From contig JALSGP010000014.1 of the NCBI GenBank assembly GCA_026982705.1, forward strand, positions 1 through 64,000: a stretch of DNA of 64,000 nucleotides, written 5' to 3'. The notes below the pieces were generated by a model. That model saw only the letters and a list, made by a program, of their open reading frames with translations. It made no database searches and was not told the DNA's origin. The position numbers and the translations under genes are program-made. Positions 1 through 11,086 of the stretch are shown here, one piece after another. Position 1 is the stretch's first letter, and each line of letters begins with the position of its first letter. Source of the DNA: Alphaproteobacteria bacterium. Its GTDB lineage: Bacteria > Pseudomonadota > Alphaproteobacteria > Geminicoccales > Geminicoccaceae.

Positions 1-2
1 CG

Positions 3-95
3 CCCGGACGGGTGCGGACCTCCCACGCGGTGGCCGTGGCCCTTTCGGCCGGCGGCTATGTGGTGATGTTCGAGACCCTGGCCGGACGGCACTGA
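3..95 (+). CDS. C-terminal end of an unidentified protein (partial)
   Basis: The window opens inside a rightward reading frame whose last 30 codons end at a TGA at 93-95. The tail reads RTSHAVAVALSAGGYVVMFE and then a short LAGRH end. An alanine/valine-rich segment near a C-terminus is seen in several fold classes, and I cannot assign a family from so little sequence. Everything upstream lies outside the window, so start, length and operon are unknown. The frame is supported only by its normal residue mix, which contrasts with the arginine/proline-rich translations of the stretch that follows. Confidence 0.45.
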   Translation, partial: PGRVRTSHAVAVALSAGGYVVMFETLAGRH

Positions 96-1429
96 GGGGG
101 CCGAGGCCCGGACGACGGAAGCGCGCCACAGGCGCCGGCCGGCCCGTGGCTCCGCACCGCCGCGCGGGAACCGGGGCAGCGCCCGGTCGCGGAGAGAGGG
201 CCGCCGGTCCGCCGCAACCGGGGGTCCCCTCGCCGCCATCGACCGCACGGCGGGGACACCCCGTCCGGCGCGGGAGACCCGTCGCCGCCGGGTGGAAGAT
301 CGCGCACCGGCCTCCGGTCATCGCACGGCCCCGGAGAGCAGCGGCGCGCGTCCCCCTCAGGCGCCTCCGACATCGCGGCACCGCATCCTTCCGGCTCCGG
401 CCCGCGCGCCGCCCCGCGCCGGAGCCGGCCCGAGGGGCGGGACGCCGGGGTCCCGGCGGCAACGGGCTCCGGTGGCAGACACCGCCCGACCGGTGTTCCG
501 GCCCCGTCGCCATGCCTCCGGGGCGCAGCGCCGCGATCGATCCGGCCGGGCCAAACGGCGCCGCCGACCGGTGGGCGGGGCCGGAGCGGGTGGGGCCGCA
601 TATGGGACCATCCGTGAGATCCCCACCGCGGGACCGGCCCCGCCCGGCGTGCCGGTCGACGGAGAGGATACGGCCGGATCGGCGCTGCAGCCGTCGCCGA
701 TCCGCGGTGGGACCGGGACCCTCCGCGACTCGCGCGCCCGGGGCCCGGGGTGGGGACGCCTCCGGATCGCAGCGCGGGTCGGCCCCTCCGGCGGGTGCCG
801 CCGCGGGCGAGATCCTCCCCCGAGAGGGCGACGGTCTCCGGAACGGGGGCCGGCGCCGCGATCCCGTGGTGACCTCCACGAGGCCCCGGGCGCGGACGCG
901 GTCCCGGGCACCGCCGCCTGACGCCGCCGCAGGGCGCAGAGTCCTTTCGGGTGACGGGGGCGAAGGGAGAGGCGCGGTATTCGTGGAGTCGCCCCCACGG
1001 CTCCTCCGGGAGGCGGAGCGAGGACCGCTGCCGGCGACGCGAGGGCCGCGCTCCTCCGGGCGGGCGAGGGCCGGGACCGGTGGGATCGATGCTTCCGGGC
1101 GAAGCGCGTCGCGGGTCCCGGATCGGGTCGCGCCGGCGGCGATCCCGCCGTTCGCCGTCGGCGGCCGCGCGGCGGGGACGTGGACCGCCGCCCCGTATCG
1201 TGCGGATGCGGGGGACGGATCCCCTTCGGGCCATCGCCCCACCTCCCGGGGGAACGATGATCCGGGCGTCCCGGCGCCGGGCCCCCGCCCCGATGGCCCG
1301 CCGAGGGAGCGTCGCGGGGCGCGACGAGGCCCGCGGGGCCCGGACGGCGCCCGCGCGACCGTCGCGGTCGCCTTCCCCGATCCGATCACCGGTGCCGGGC
1401 TCGGCCGGCGGGTCGCGGCATCCGCGACC
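96..1429. other. 1.3 kb stretch with no credible gene
   Basis: This stretch is extremely GC-rich. Long open frames exist on both strands, but all translate into arginine, proline and glycine repeats with no hydrophobic core, no domain motif and no strong ribosome binding site. That is what random GC-rich DNA gives. The stretch lies between the end of an unknown gene and the 3' end of a leftward molybdoenzyme gene. It may be decayed coding DNA, since two pseudogenes lie within the next 5 kb, but I could not recognise any ancestral protein. No tRNA, rRNA or obvious direct repeat was seen. Confidence 0.6.
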
Positions 1430-3514
1430 TCAGCCGAGGGCGGCGGCGCTGCGGGAGGACTCCGCCGCCCGCGTCAGCGGCAGCACCGCCACCGCCGTGT
1501 CGTGGAAGGCGGCGCCGCCGGCGGGGCGGCCCGGGTCGGCTCCCACCAGCAGGTTGATGCCGACGCCCTCTGGGAAGTCGGCGTTGGGCCAGATGCTCTC
1601 CACCACCACCGTGCGCGGGTGCTGGCCGTCGCGGGCGCAGGCCCGCACCGTCACCGCCCCGCGGTGGTTGACGAGGCGGACGGGATCGCCGTCGCGCAGC
1701 CCCAGCTCCGCCATGGCGGCGGGATGGAGGAAGGCGCGCGGGCGGCCCTCCTTGCGCCGCGAGGTGGGGAGATTGGAGAAGGTGGTGTTGAGGAACTCGC
1801 GGGCCGGCGCCGCCACCAGCCGGAAGGGACGGTCGGCGGTGGCCTCCTCCGGGCTCGGCACGTGGTCCGGCAGCGCCGGCAGCCCCTCGGCATCGGGCCC
1901 CAGCTCCCGCCACGGCGGACGGAAGCGGAAACGGCCGGAGGGTGTGGGAAAGCCGTCGAGGAAGTGGAGGGTGGCGAAATCGGGGGCGAGGTCGATCCCG
2001 CCCGCCCGCCAGATCGTCTCGAAATCGGGCAGGCCCGACCGGCGCAGCATGTCGTCCACCAGCTCGCGGGCGCTCATGCGGAAGCCCGGATGCTCGGCGC
2101 CCAGGCGGCGGGCCAGCTCGCGGATCACCCAGTGGTTCTCCCGCGCCTCGCCCGGCGGCTCCAGCAGCTTCCTGGCCACCTGCAGGCGGGTGTGGGCACC
2201 GGCGGTGTAGATGTCGTCGTGTTCGAGGAACATGGTGGCGGGCAGCACCACGTCGGCCATGCGCGCCGTCTCGGTGAGGAACTGTTCGTGCACGCAGACG
2301 AACAGGTCCTCGCGGGCGAAGCCGCGGTGGACGAGGCCGAGGTCCGGGGCCACGCACATGGGATTGGTGTTCTGGATCAGCATCGCCGTCACCGGCGGCC
2401 CGTCGCCCAGCGCCGCGCGGTCGCCACAGAGGATCGGGCCGATCCGGGACTGGTCCAGCCGCCGCACCGAGCGGTCGCGCGCGTCCAGCCCCTCCACCAG
2501 CGTGCGGTCGAGACGGAAGACGTCGCCCATGCGGTAGCAGGCGCCGCCGCCGGGATGGCGCCAGGCGCCGGTCACCGCCGGCAGACAGCTCACCGCGTGC
2601 ATGGCCACCGCCCCGTTGCGGTGACGGGTGAAGCCGTAGCCGAGGCGGAGATAGCTGCGCTTCGTGGCGCCGTAGAGACGGGCGAAGCGGCGGATGGTGT
2701 CGGGGTCGAGGCCGGTTGCGGCGGCCGCCCATTCGGGGGTGCGCGTCGCGAGATGTCGCTCCAGCGCCTCCGCGCCCTCGGTGTAACGGGCGAGATAGTC
2801 GCGGTCGGCGTAGCCCTCGGCGAAGAGCACGTGCATGACGGCGCAGGCCAGCGCCGCGTCGGTGCCGGGCCGCAGCGGCAGATGGAGGTCCGCCTTCTCG
2901 GCGGTGGCGGTGCGATAGGGGTCCACCACCACCAGCTTCGCCCCCCGTCGCCGGGCCCGGGCGATGTGGGTCAGGAGATTGACGTGGGTGTGGACGGGAT
3001 TGGCCCCCCACACCACCACGAGTTCGCTGTGCGCGCCGATCTCCTCCGGCGGGACGCCGCGGATGGCGCCGCAGCCGGCGATCCAGCCCACGTCGGCGAG
3101 CTGGACGCAGATGGTGCCGAAAAAGCGTGAATAGCGCTTGACGTGGGTGAGGCGGTTGATGCCGTCGCGCTGCACCAGCCCCATGGTGCCGGCATAATAG
3201 TAGGGCCAGACCGTCTCCGGGCCGAAGCGGCGTTCGGCGGCGAGGAAGGCCTCGGCGACGCGATCCAGCGCCTCCTCCCAGGAGATGCGGCGGAACTGCC
3301 CGGAACCCTTGGGGCCGGTGCGCAGCAGCGGATGGCGGAGGCGGTCGGGATGGTGGAGCCGCTCGGCATAGCGGGCGACCTTGGCGCACACCACGCCGGC
3401 GGTGTAGGGATCGCGCGGGCTGCCGTGGATCCGGCCGAGGCGGCCGTCCTCGATCTCCACCTCGAGGGCGCAGACCGAGGGGCAGTCGTGGGGACAGACG
3501 CTCGGATGGCGCAC
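1430..3514 (-). CDS. Molybdopterin-dependent oxidoreductase (DMSO reductase superfamily)
   Basis: This 694-residue protein has the layout of a Mo-bis-MGD enzyme. An N-terminal [4Fe-4S] motif is visible (Cys7, Cys11, Cys15, Cys43: CPHDCPSVC, then GVVC), followed by the large molybdopterin domain and, from about residue 560, a C-terminal molydop-binding domain with the motif EFLNTTFSNLPTSRRKEGRP. There is no Tat signal, so the enzyme is probably cytoplasmic. The substrate is unknown; related proteins are annotated only as molybdopterin oxidoreductases. The gene stands alone, with no partner iron-sulfur or membrane subunit nearby. The start is the ATG just before the Fe-S motif. A beta-propeller pseudogene lies directly upstream on the same strand. 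Confidence 0.88.
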   Translation of the reverse strand: MRHPSVCPHDCPSVCALEVEIEDGRLGRIHGSPRDPYTAGVVCAKVARYAERLHHPDRLRHPLLRTGPKGSGQFRRISWEEALDRVAEAFLAAERRFGPETVWPYYYAGTMGLVQRDGINRLTHVKRYSRFFGTICVQLADVGWIAGCGAIRGVPPEEIGAHSELVVVWGANPVHTHVNLLTHIARARRRGAKLVVVDPYRTATAEKADLHLPLRPGTDAALACAVMHVLFAEGYADRDYLARYTEGAEALERHLATRTPEWAAAATGLDPDTIRRFARLYGATKRSYLRLGYGFTRHRNGAVAMHAVSCLPAVTGAWRHPGGGACYRMGDVFRLDRTLVEGLDARDRSVRRLDQSRIGPILCGDRAALGDGPPVTAMLIQNTNPMCVAPDLGLVHRGFAREDLFVCVHEQFLTETARMADVVLPATMFLEHDDIYTAGAHTRLQVARKLLEPPGEARENHWVIRELARRLGAEHPGFRMSARELVDDMLRRSGLPDFETIWRAGGIDLAPDFATLHFLDGFPTPSGRFRFRPPWRELGPDAEGLPALPDHVPSPEEATADRPFRLVAAPAREFLNTTFSNLPTSRRKEGRPRAFLHPAAMAELGLRDGDPVRLVNHRGAVTVRACARDGQHPRTVVVESIWPNADFPEGVGINLLVGADPGRPAGGAAFHDTAVAVLPLTRAAESSRSAAALG

Positions 3515-3641
3515 GGCTCCTCTCCCGGCTCGCCGCCGTCCCTGCTAGCACCGACCGCCCGGCGGCGTCCACGCCGTCCTCGGGGCCGGGAAGAAGACCC
3601 GGGGCGATCCCGTCCCCGGGCCTTCCCGGTCGCCCCGGGCC

Positions 3642-4613
3642 TCAGGAGCGCGGGACGCCGATCCAGAAGGGGGAACCGGAGACGGCGATCTCGCGCACCA
3701 CCTGCCGGGTGCCGGTGTCGATCACCACCACCCTGCCGGCCCGGGCCACGGCCACGTGGGCCCGCCCTCCGTCCGCGGAGAAGCGGACGCCGTGGGGCCC
3801 CTCCCCCACCGCGATGGTGGCCACCCGTTCGAGCCGCCGGGCGTCGATCACGTTTGATCACGCGATCGCCGATGCCGGAGACGTACACCCAGCGTCCGTC
3901 GGGCGAGACGTCCACCGCGTGATGCCCCTTCGAGACCGGCACGTAGGCGAGCACCCGATCGGTCCCGAGATCGATCACCGCCACGTCGTCCGAGCCCTTG
4001 CGGGCCACGAACAGGCGCGTGCCGTCCGGGGTGGCCGCCAGATCGTGGGGCATGCCCCGGGAATCGAGCACGATCTCTCCGAGGACCGCGCCGTCGCTCC
4101 ATCGGACCTTGGTGATGCCGTGGGACTCGCCGTTCGCCACATAGGCGATGCCTCGCTCGCGGGCGAAGGCGAGGTTGTGCGGCGCCTGGCCCACCGGCAC
4201 CTCGGCCACCTTCTCTCAGCTCCCCACCGCGAAGATCGAGACGCTGTGGGAGCCCGCGCCCTCGTTCGCCACCAGCACGAAGCGACCCTCCGGCGTCACC
4301 TCCACACCCTTGGGACTGTCACCGAGGGGCAGCCGTGCGATCACCTCGTCGCGGCCGGTGTCCACCACCGCCAGTTCGCGCCGACCGGTCACCGTCGCGA
4401 AGGCGAAACGGCCGTCCGGCGTCACCGCCGAACAGGTGGGCTTCGTCCCGACGGTGATCCCGCCGACGAGACGCCCCGCCTCGGGTTCGATCACGGCGAG
4501 CTCCCGGCGTCGCGGGCGGTGACGTAGAGCCGGGTCGGGTGCATCCCCGCCTCGGCGACGCCCTCGGCGAGGGTGAGCAGGGCCGCCATCGCGATCGACC
4601 ATCTCCACACCAT
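3642..4613 (-). pseudogene. Broken YVTN-type beta-propeller protein
   Basis: Four stretches on the minus strand read as one ancestral secreted beta-propeller of about 324 residues. The ATG at 4613 begins a signal-like segment (MVWRWSIAMAALLTLAEGVA) and reaches LYVTARDAG near 4502, where one base appears lost. The next frame gives ELAVIEPEAGRLVGG and runs to an in-frame TGA at 4216-4218. The same frame continues after the stop (KVAEVPVGQAPHNLAF) to about 3852, where a further shift is needed. The last part (VIDARRLERVATIAVGEG) ends at 3642. Blades repeat the pattern TPDGR/SPDGR...VYV...VIDTGT. Three independent lesions make a pseudogene more likely than one sequencing error. The intact form was probably a periplasmic propeller of unknown substrate. 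Confidence 0.8.
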
Positions 4614-4700
4614 GCTCTCGAGTCCTCCTCGACCGTTCCCGTGAAGGCCGTCGCCGTGGCGTGGCTCCGGCTCCCGGGAGCCGCGCCGCCTGGACGCGGG

Positions 4701-4730
4701 TTGCATATGTCGTTGTCGTCCCGCTGATAT
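4701..4730 (+). promoter_or_regulatory. Possible sigma70-type promoter upstream of nadK
   Basis: A TTGCAT box at 4701-4706 and TGATAT at 4725-4730 are separated by 18 bases, in a locally AT-richer patch of the gap between the propeller pseudogene and nadK. It would give a leader of about 125 bases. The rest of this 250-base gap shows nothing else I can support. Confidence 0.35.
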
Positions 4731-4861
4731 GAACGTCGGGAGAGGGCCTTGTCACGAAGGCGTGAGCATCCCCGCGAGCTCCCGTGCCGGCGGGCGACCG
4801 TCCCGGTCGCGTGCGCGCGGCGTCCGTGCTATGGGCCGCCCGGCAGCCGACGGGGACGGCG

Positions 4862-5620
4862 GTGCGCATCCACTTCCTCGCCGCGCGCAGCGAAGCGGCC
4901 CGGCGGGCGCGGGCGGAACTGGTGGCCCGCTATGGCGAGGTGCCACCGGAGGAGGCCGAGGTGCTGGTCGCCCTCGGCGGCGACGGCTTCATGCTGGAGA
5001 CCCTCCACACCCACATGGACCGGCGCCTGCCCATCTACGGCATGAACCTCGGTACCGTCGGCTTCCTCCTCAACACCTACAGCCCCGACCGTCTGCTGGA
5101 GCGCATCGCCCGCGCCACGCCCATCGACCTCCATCCGCTCCGCATGCGCGCCCGCCGCCTCGACGGCACCGTCGCCGAGAGCCTCGCCATCAACGAGGTC
5201 TCGGTGTTCCGCGAGACCCGCCAGGCCGCGCGTCTCGCCGTCGACATCGACGGCGTCTGCCGCATGCCGGAGCTGGTCTGCGACGGCATCCTCGTCGCCA
5301 CCCCGGCCGGCTCCACCGCCTACAATCTCTCCGCCCACGGCCCCATCATTCCGCTGGGCTCGAATCTGCTGGCCCTCACCCCCATCTCCGCCTTCCGCCC
5401 GCGCCGCTGGCGCGGGGCGCTGCTGCCCAGCCGCACCCGCTTCGTCATCCGCGTGCTGGACCCGGAGCGGCGACCGGTGAGCGCCGTCGCCGACTATACC
5501 GAAGTGCGCGACGTCACCCGCGTCGACGTCTGGGAGGACCGGGCCATCCGTTTCCGCCTGCTGTTCGACCCGGAGCACAATCTCGAGGAGCGCATCCTCA
5601 AGGAGCAGTTCATCCCCTGA
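4862..5620 (+). CDS. nadK: NAD kinase
   Basis: This is an ATP-dependent NAD kinase that makes NADP+ in the cytoplasm. The 252-residue protein shows the family motifs: the GGDG loop ([11 protein letters not shown], about residues 36-46) that binds phosphate and carries the catalytic Asp, the LGTVGFL segment, NE in [10 protein letters not shown], and the conserved [21 protein letters not shown] region. Its length fits the short alphaproteobacterial NadK class. I chose the GTG at 4862 because the homologous part begins at [10 protein letters not shown]; an upstream ATG at 4784 would add a tail with poor coding character. A YafJ-like gene remnant follows after 9 bases. Confidence 0.93.
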   Translation: MRIHFLAARSEAARRARAELVARYGEVPPEEAEVLVALGGDGFMLETLHTHMDRRLPIYGMNLGTVGFLLNTYSPDRLLERIARATPIDLHPLRMRARRLDGTVAESLAINEVSVFRETRQAARLAVDIDGVCRMPELVCDGILVATPAGSTAYNLSAHGPIIPLGSNLLALTPISAFRPRRWRGALLPSRTRFVIRVLDPERRPVSAVADYTEVRDVTRVDVWEDRAIRFRLLFDPEHNLEERILKEQFIP

Positions 5621-5629
5621 GAGGTCCCC

Positions 5630-5953
5630 GTGTGCGAGCTCCTCGGCCCGAGCGCCCGGCCGCCCATCCGCCTCACCTTCTCCCTCGAGGTGTTCGCCGC
5701 CCACGGCGGCGTCACCGACCGCCACCGCGACGGCCGGGGCATGGCCTTCCGCGAGGACGGGGACGCCCGTGGCTTCCGTGAACCGCCCCCGGCGGCGGCG
5801 CGCCCGCTGGTGCGCTTCCCAGAGGGTCGCGGCCCGACCAGCTTCCACCTGGACGGCGAGCCTCCGTTCGTCCTCGACTCTCGTCACCGCCGCCGTGGCG
5901 GTCGCGTCCTCGCCCGCCGCGGCGGCATGGGAACCGGTCGCGAGGACCCGTGA
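5630..5953 (+). pseudogene. Remnant of a YafJ-type class II glutamine amidotransferase
   Basis: The GTG at 5630 opens with MCELLG, the hallmark start of YafJ-family class II glutamine amidotransferases, in which Cys2 becomes the N-terminal nucleophile. Similarity goes on through FSLEVFAAHGG and HRDGRGMAF (the usual form is DGWGIAF) to about residue 57 (FREPPPAA). After that the frame turns arginine/glycine-rich and ends after 107 residues, whereas intact members have about 250-280. Most of the domain is therefore missing, probably through deletion and drift. It starts 9 bases after nadK, so it was probably the second gene of that operon. A short functional product seems unlikely. Confidence 0.65.
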
Positions 5954-5973
5954 GAAAGGAGGGGGAGGATCCG

Positions 5974-7191
5974 ATGACCACCACCGCACCGTCGGCCGAC
6001 GCCGCCCGGCTCGCGCCCTTCGACTGGGCCGATCCCTTCCTGCTGGAGGAGGAGCTGGACGAGTCCCAGAAGCTGATCCGCGACACCGCCCGCCAGTACG
6101 CGCAGGAGAAGCTGATGCCGCGCATCCTCCAGGCCAACCGCCACGAGGTGTTCGACCGCGAGATCCTGCGCGAGATGGGGGCCCTCGGCTTGCTCGGCTG
6201 CACCCTGCCGGAGGCCTACGGCTGCGCCGGCGTCGACTACGTCTCCTACGGGCTCGTCGCCCGCGAGATCGAGCGGGTGGACTCGAGCTACCGCTCGGCC
6301 ATGAGCGTGCAGAGCTCCCTCGTCATGTTCCCCATCTGGGCCTACGGCAGCGAGGAACAACGGCGCCGCTTCCTGCCCGCCCTCGCCCGCGGCGAGCTGG
6401 TGGGATGCTTCGGTCTCACCGAGCCCGACCAGGGCTCCGACGTGGCCGGGATGAAGACGCGGGCGAGGCGTGTTTCCGGCGGCTGGCGCCTCTCCGGCAG
6501 CAAGACCTGGATCACCAACGCCCCCATCGCCGACGTGATGGTGGTGTGGGCCCGCGACGAGGAGGGCGTCGTCCGTGGCTTCCTTTTGGAACGGGGCATG
6601 GAGGGCCTGGAGACGCCGCGCATCGAGGGCAAGTTCGCGCTGCGTGCCTCCGCCACCGGCATGATCCTGATGGACGACGTGTTCGTGCCGGAGGAGAACC
6701 GACTGCCCGGTGCGGAGGGGCTGCGCGGTCCCTTCGGCTGCCTCAATCGCGCCCGCTACGGCATCGCCTGGGGGGCCATGGGCGCGGCCGAGTTCTGCTG
6801 GCATGCGGCCCGCGCCTACGTGCTGGAGCGGCGCCAGTTCGGCCGGCCCCTCGCCGCCTTCCAGCTCGTCCAGAAGAAGCTCGCCGACATGCAGACGGAG
6901 ATCGCCCTGGGCTTGCTGGCGGCGCTCCGGGTGGGGCGGATGTTGGATTCCGGCCGCGCCTCGGCCGAGGCCATCTCCCTGATCAAGCGCAACAACTGCG
7001 GCAAGGCGCTGGAGATCGCCCGCATCGCCCGCGACATGCACGGCGGCAACGGCATCGCCGACGAGTACCACGTGATCCGCCACGTCATGAATCTGGAGGC
7101 GGTCAACACCTACGAGGGCACCCACGACATCCACGCCCTCGTCCTCGGCCGCGCCCAGACCGGCATCCAGGCCTTCACATGCCGGGAGTAG
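5974..7191 (+). CDS. gcdH: Glutaryl-CoA dehydrogenase
   Basis: This FAD flavoenzyme converts glutaryl-CoA to crotonyl-CoA and CO2 in lysine, tryptophan and aromatic breakdown. The 405-residue protein has the three acyl-CoA dehydrogenase domains. Visible motifs are [12 protein letters not shown] (FAD contact), [11 protein letters not shown], and [21 protein letters not shown]. The C-terminal [20 protein letters not shown] holds the catalytic Glu and is typical of GcdH rather than other acyl-CoA dehydrogenases. The ATG at 5974 is preceded by a strong AAGGAGGGGGAGG ribosome binding site at about 5956-5968. The gene is single, with a hairpin terminator just downstream. Confidence 0.93.
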   Translation: MTTTAPSADAARLAPFDWADPFLLEEELDESQKLIRDTARQYAQEKLMPRILQANRHEVFDREILREMGALGLLGCTLPEAYGCAGVDYVSYGLVAREIERVDSSYRSAMSVQSSLVMFPIWAYGSEEQRRRFLPALARGELVGCFGLTEPDQGSDVAGMKTRARRVSGGWRLSGSKTWITNAPIADVMVVWARDEEGVVRGFLLERGMEGLETPRIEGKFALRASATGMILMDDVFVPEENRLPGAEGLRGPFGCLNRARYGIAWGAMGAAEFCWHAARAYVLERRQFGRPLAAFQLVQKKLADMQTEIALGLLAALRVGRMLDSGRASAEAISLIKRNNCGKALEIARIARDMHGGNGIADEYHVIRHVMNLEAVNTYEGTHDIHALVLGRAQTGIQAFTCRE

Positions 7192-7227
7192 GGCGCGGAC
7201 CGGGCCGCACGGCCCCGGCCGGAGGCG

Positions 7228-7261
7228 GACGGGGCCGCGCCCGCAGGGACGCGGCCCCGTC
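7228..7261. terminator. Bidirectional hairpin between gcdH and the DUF3365 gene
   Basis: The arms GACGGGGCCGCG (7228-7239) and CGCGGCCCCGTC (7250-7261) are perfectly complementary over 12 bases with a 10-base loop. It lies between two convergent genes, ending at 7191 and 7282. There is no long T run, as is common in GC-rich genomes. Confidence 0.7.
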
Positions 7262-7281
7262 GCGAGGCTCCGCCGGGCCGG

Positions 7282-7869
7282 TCAGTCGAGCGGCTTCACG
7301 AAGGTGAAGGCGCCGCGGAGCTCGCCCGCCTCGAAGCCGGTGGCGGCGTCGGCCGGATAGCGGGCGAGGATGGCCCGCCGCACCTCGGGATCGACGTTCC
7401 CGCCGTGGCAGACGAGGCAGATCTCGCCGGTGGGGATGGCCTTCATGTAGTGGAAGTACTTCTGGCCCCCCTCCTCCACCACGGCCGCCCACTCCAGCGT
7501 CTTCGGATCGGCGCCGGCGCGGATGGCTTCGCGGAAGCGGATCAGCACCGCCCGCTCCAGGGGCGAGGGGGCGTTGCGCGGATTGCGCACCCGGAGCGCG
7601 GTGCGGCCCACGGCCCAGCCGCTCTCCTGCGAGACCCGCGTGCCGATGCCCGGCGCCGCCTCGCCGCACACGCCGATGGCCCCGGCCGGGCCCTTCTCGG
7701 CGATGGCCTTCTGCAGCTCGCCCTTGAGGCGGGTGAAGAAGGTCTTGGCGAGGCCGCGCGCTTCCTGCACCAGCGCCTCCGGCACCTCCGCCGCCCGCGG
7801 CGGACCGCCGACCGTCGCCGCCAGCGCCAGCACGGCCACGGCGGCGGTCACGACTCGATGGCCTTTCAT
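7282..7869 (-). CDS. Secreted DUF3365 (Tll0287-like) c-type haem protein
   Basis: The 195-residue protein starts with a signal peptide (TAAVAVLALAATVGGPPRAA) and carries one c-type haem motif, CLVCH at residues 151-155, followed by GG. The DUF3365 layout is clear: a helical first half, VCGEAAPGI near residue 68, ALRVRNPRNAPSPLE near residue 91, and KYFHYMKAI just before the haem. Known members are periplasmic haem domains thought to sense redox state or gas, either alone or fused to signalling domains. This one stands alone, so its partner is unknown. The ATG at 7869 has a GGAGGGAGA ribosome binding site, which decided the start. Confidence 0.85.
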   Translation of the reverse strand: MKGHRVVTAAVAVLALAATVGGPPRAAEVPEALVQEARGLAKTFFTRLKGELQKAIAEKGPAGAIGVCGEAAPGIGTRVSQESGWAVGRTALRVRNPRNAPSPLERAVLIRFREAIRAGADPKTLEWAAVVEEGGQKYFHYMKAIPTGEICLVCHGGNVDPEVRRAILARYPADAATGFEAGELRGAFTFVKPLD

Positions 7870-7904
7870 CTCGTCTCTCCCTCCGTTCCGAATATGCACC
7901 CCTT

Positions 7905-7933
7905 CGAATAGGATGGTGGGCGACGTCGCGCAA
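7905..7933 (-). promoter_or_regulatory. Predicted promoter of the DUF3365 gene
   Basis: Read on the minus strand, a TTGCGC box (7933-7928) and TATTCG (7910-7905) are 17 bases apart, about 36 bases upstream of the start codon at 7869. The spacing is ideal and the hexamers are fair. Confidence 0.4.
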
Positions 7934-7946
7934 GGCGTCGCCCGGG

Positions 7947-7962
7947 GTGCGTCGTGACGCAC
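7947..7962. repeat. Inverted repeat between divergent genes
   Basis: GTGCGTC and GACGCAC form a perfect 7-base inverted repeat around a 2-base centre, in the gap between the DUF3365 gene and maeB. Its size and position suit a dimeric regulator site, just upstream of a possible TTGTCC (7971-7976) / TTAGCG (7993-7998) promoter for maeB. No regulator gene is adjacent. Confidence 0.35.
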
Positions 7963-8037
7963 CGTCACCCTTGTCCGGGGGCGACTTCGGCGTTAGCGAA
8001 ACCGTCACGGCACGGGCGACCGTTCGGGGAGGGTGTC

Positions 8038-10365
<2,328 letters not shown>

Positions 10366-10372
10366 CGGTCCC

Positions 10373-11086
10373 TCAGAGCGCCAGCCAGCGGCGGCGGAGG
10401 TCCGGGCGGGCGTCGAGTTCGGCGGTGCGGTCGAGGAAGACCACCCGTCCCCGTTCGAGGATGCACACCTCCTCGGCGAGGAGACGGGCGAAGCGCCAGT
10501 TCTGTTCGCTCAGCACCAGGGTGAGGCCGTGGGCACGGGCGGCGCGCAGCGCCGCCAGGAGCTGGCGCACCACCGCCGGCGCCAGCCCCTCCGACGGCTC
10601 GTCCAGGAGCAGCAGCTCGGGATTGCCCCGAAGCGCCCGGGCGATGGCCAGCATCTGCTGCTCACCGCCGGAGAGACGGCCGCCGGGATGGTGGCGGCGG
10701 TCGCGGAGATTGGGGAAGAGGTCGAACAGGCGCGCCGGCGTCCAGGGATTGTCGCGGTCGCGGGCGGGAATGCGCCCCACCTCCAGGTTCTCGAGGACGG
10801 TGAGGCGGCGGAAGATGCGCCGGTCCTCCGGCACGTAGCCGACGCCGAGGCGGGCGATCTCGAAGGGCCGGGCGCGTTCGAGATCGCGGCCGGCGAGCCG
10901 GACGGTGCCACGGCGGCGGGGCACGAGACCCATGACGGCGCGGAGCGTGGTGCTCTTGCCGGCCCCGTTGCGGCCCAGCAGCGCCAGCGCACGGCCCCGG
11001 GGGACGGCGAAGCCCACGCCGTCGAGGACTCGCGCCCCGGCGTGCTCCACCACCAGATCGCGCACCTCCAGGAGCGGCGCGCTCAT
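10373..11086 (-). CDS. livF: ABC transporter ATPase, LivF type
   Basis: This is the second ATP-binding subunit of a branched-chain amino acid/amide (HAAT) family importer, on the inner face of the membrane. The 237-residue protein has Walker A (GRNGAGKST), a signature LSGGEQQMLAIARAL, Walker B LLLLDEPSEGLAP and the switch histidine replaced by Gln-Asn (LSEQNWRFA), which is normal for LivF. It is the last gene of a leftward operon, with an ATG at 11086 that overlaps the 3' end of livG by 4 bases. Confidence 0.88.
   Translation of the reverse strand: MSAPLLEVRDLVVEHAGARVLDGVGFAVPRGRALALLGRNGAGKSTTLRAVMGLVPRRRGTVRLAGRDLERARPFEIARLGVGYVPEDRRIFRRLTVLENLEVGRIPARDRDNPWTPARLFDLFPNLRDRRHHPGGRLSGGEQQMLAIARALRGNPELLLLDEPSEGLAPAVVRQLLAALRAARAHGLTLVLSEQNWRFARLLAEEVCILERGRVVFLDRTAELDARPDLRRRWLAL

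Noticed and set aside
56-1234. Leftward 392-residue frame in the empty left region
   Set aside because: Only Arg, Pro and Gly rich sequence, no ribosome binding site, no motif; not a credible protein.
146-3130. Very long rightward open frame (994 residues) opposite the molybdoenzyme
   Set aside because: It is a GC-rich shadow of the true gene on the other strand; its product is a Arg/Gly/His-rich sequence without a domain.
4216-4218. Selenocysteine or read-through at the TGA in the propeller gene
   Set aside because: Two frameshifts in the same gene make decay or assembly error more likely, and no selenocysteine element was evident after the TGA.
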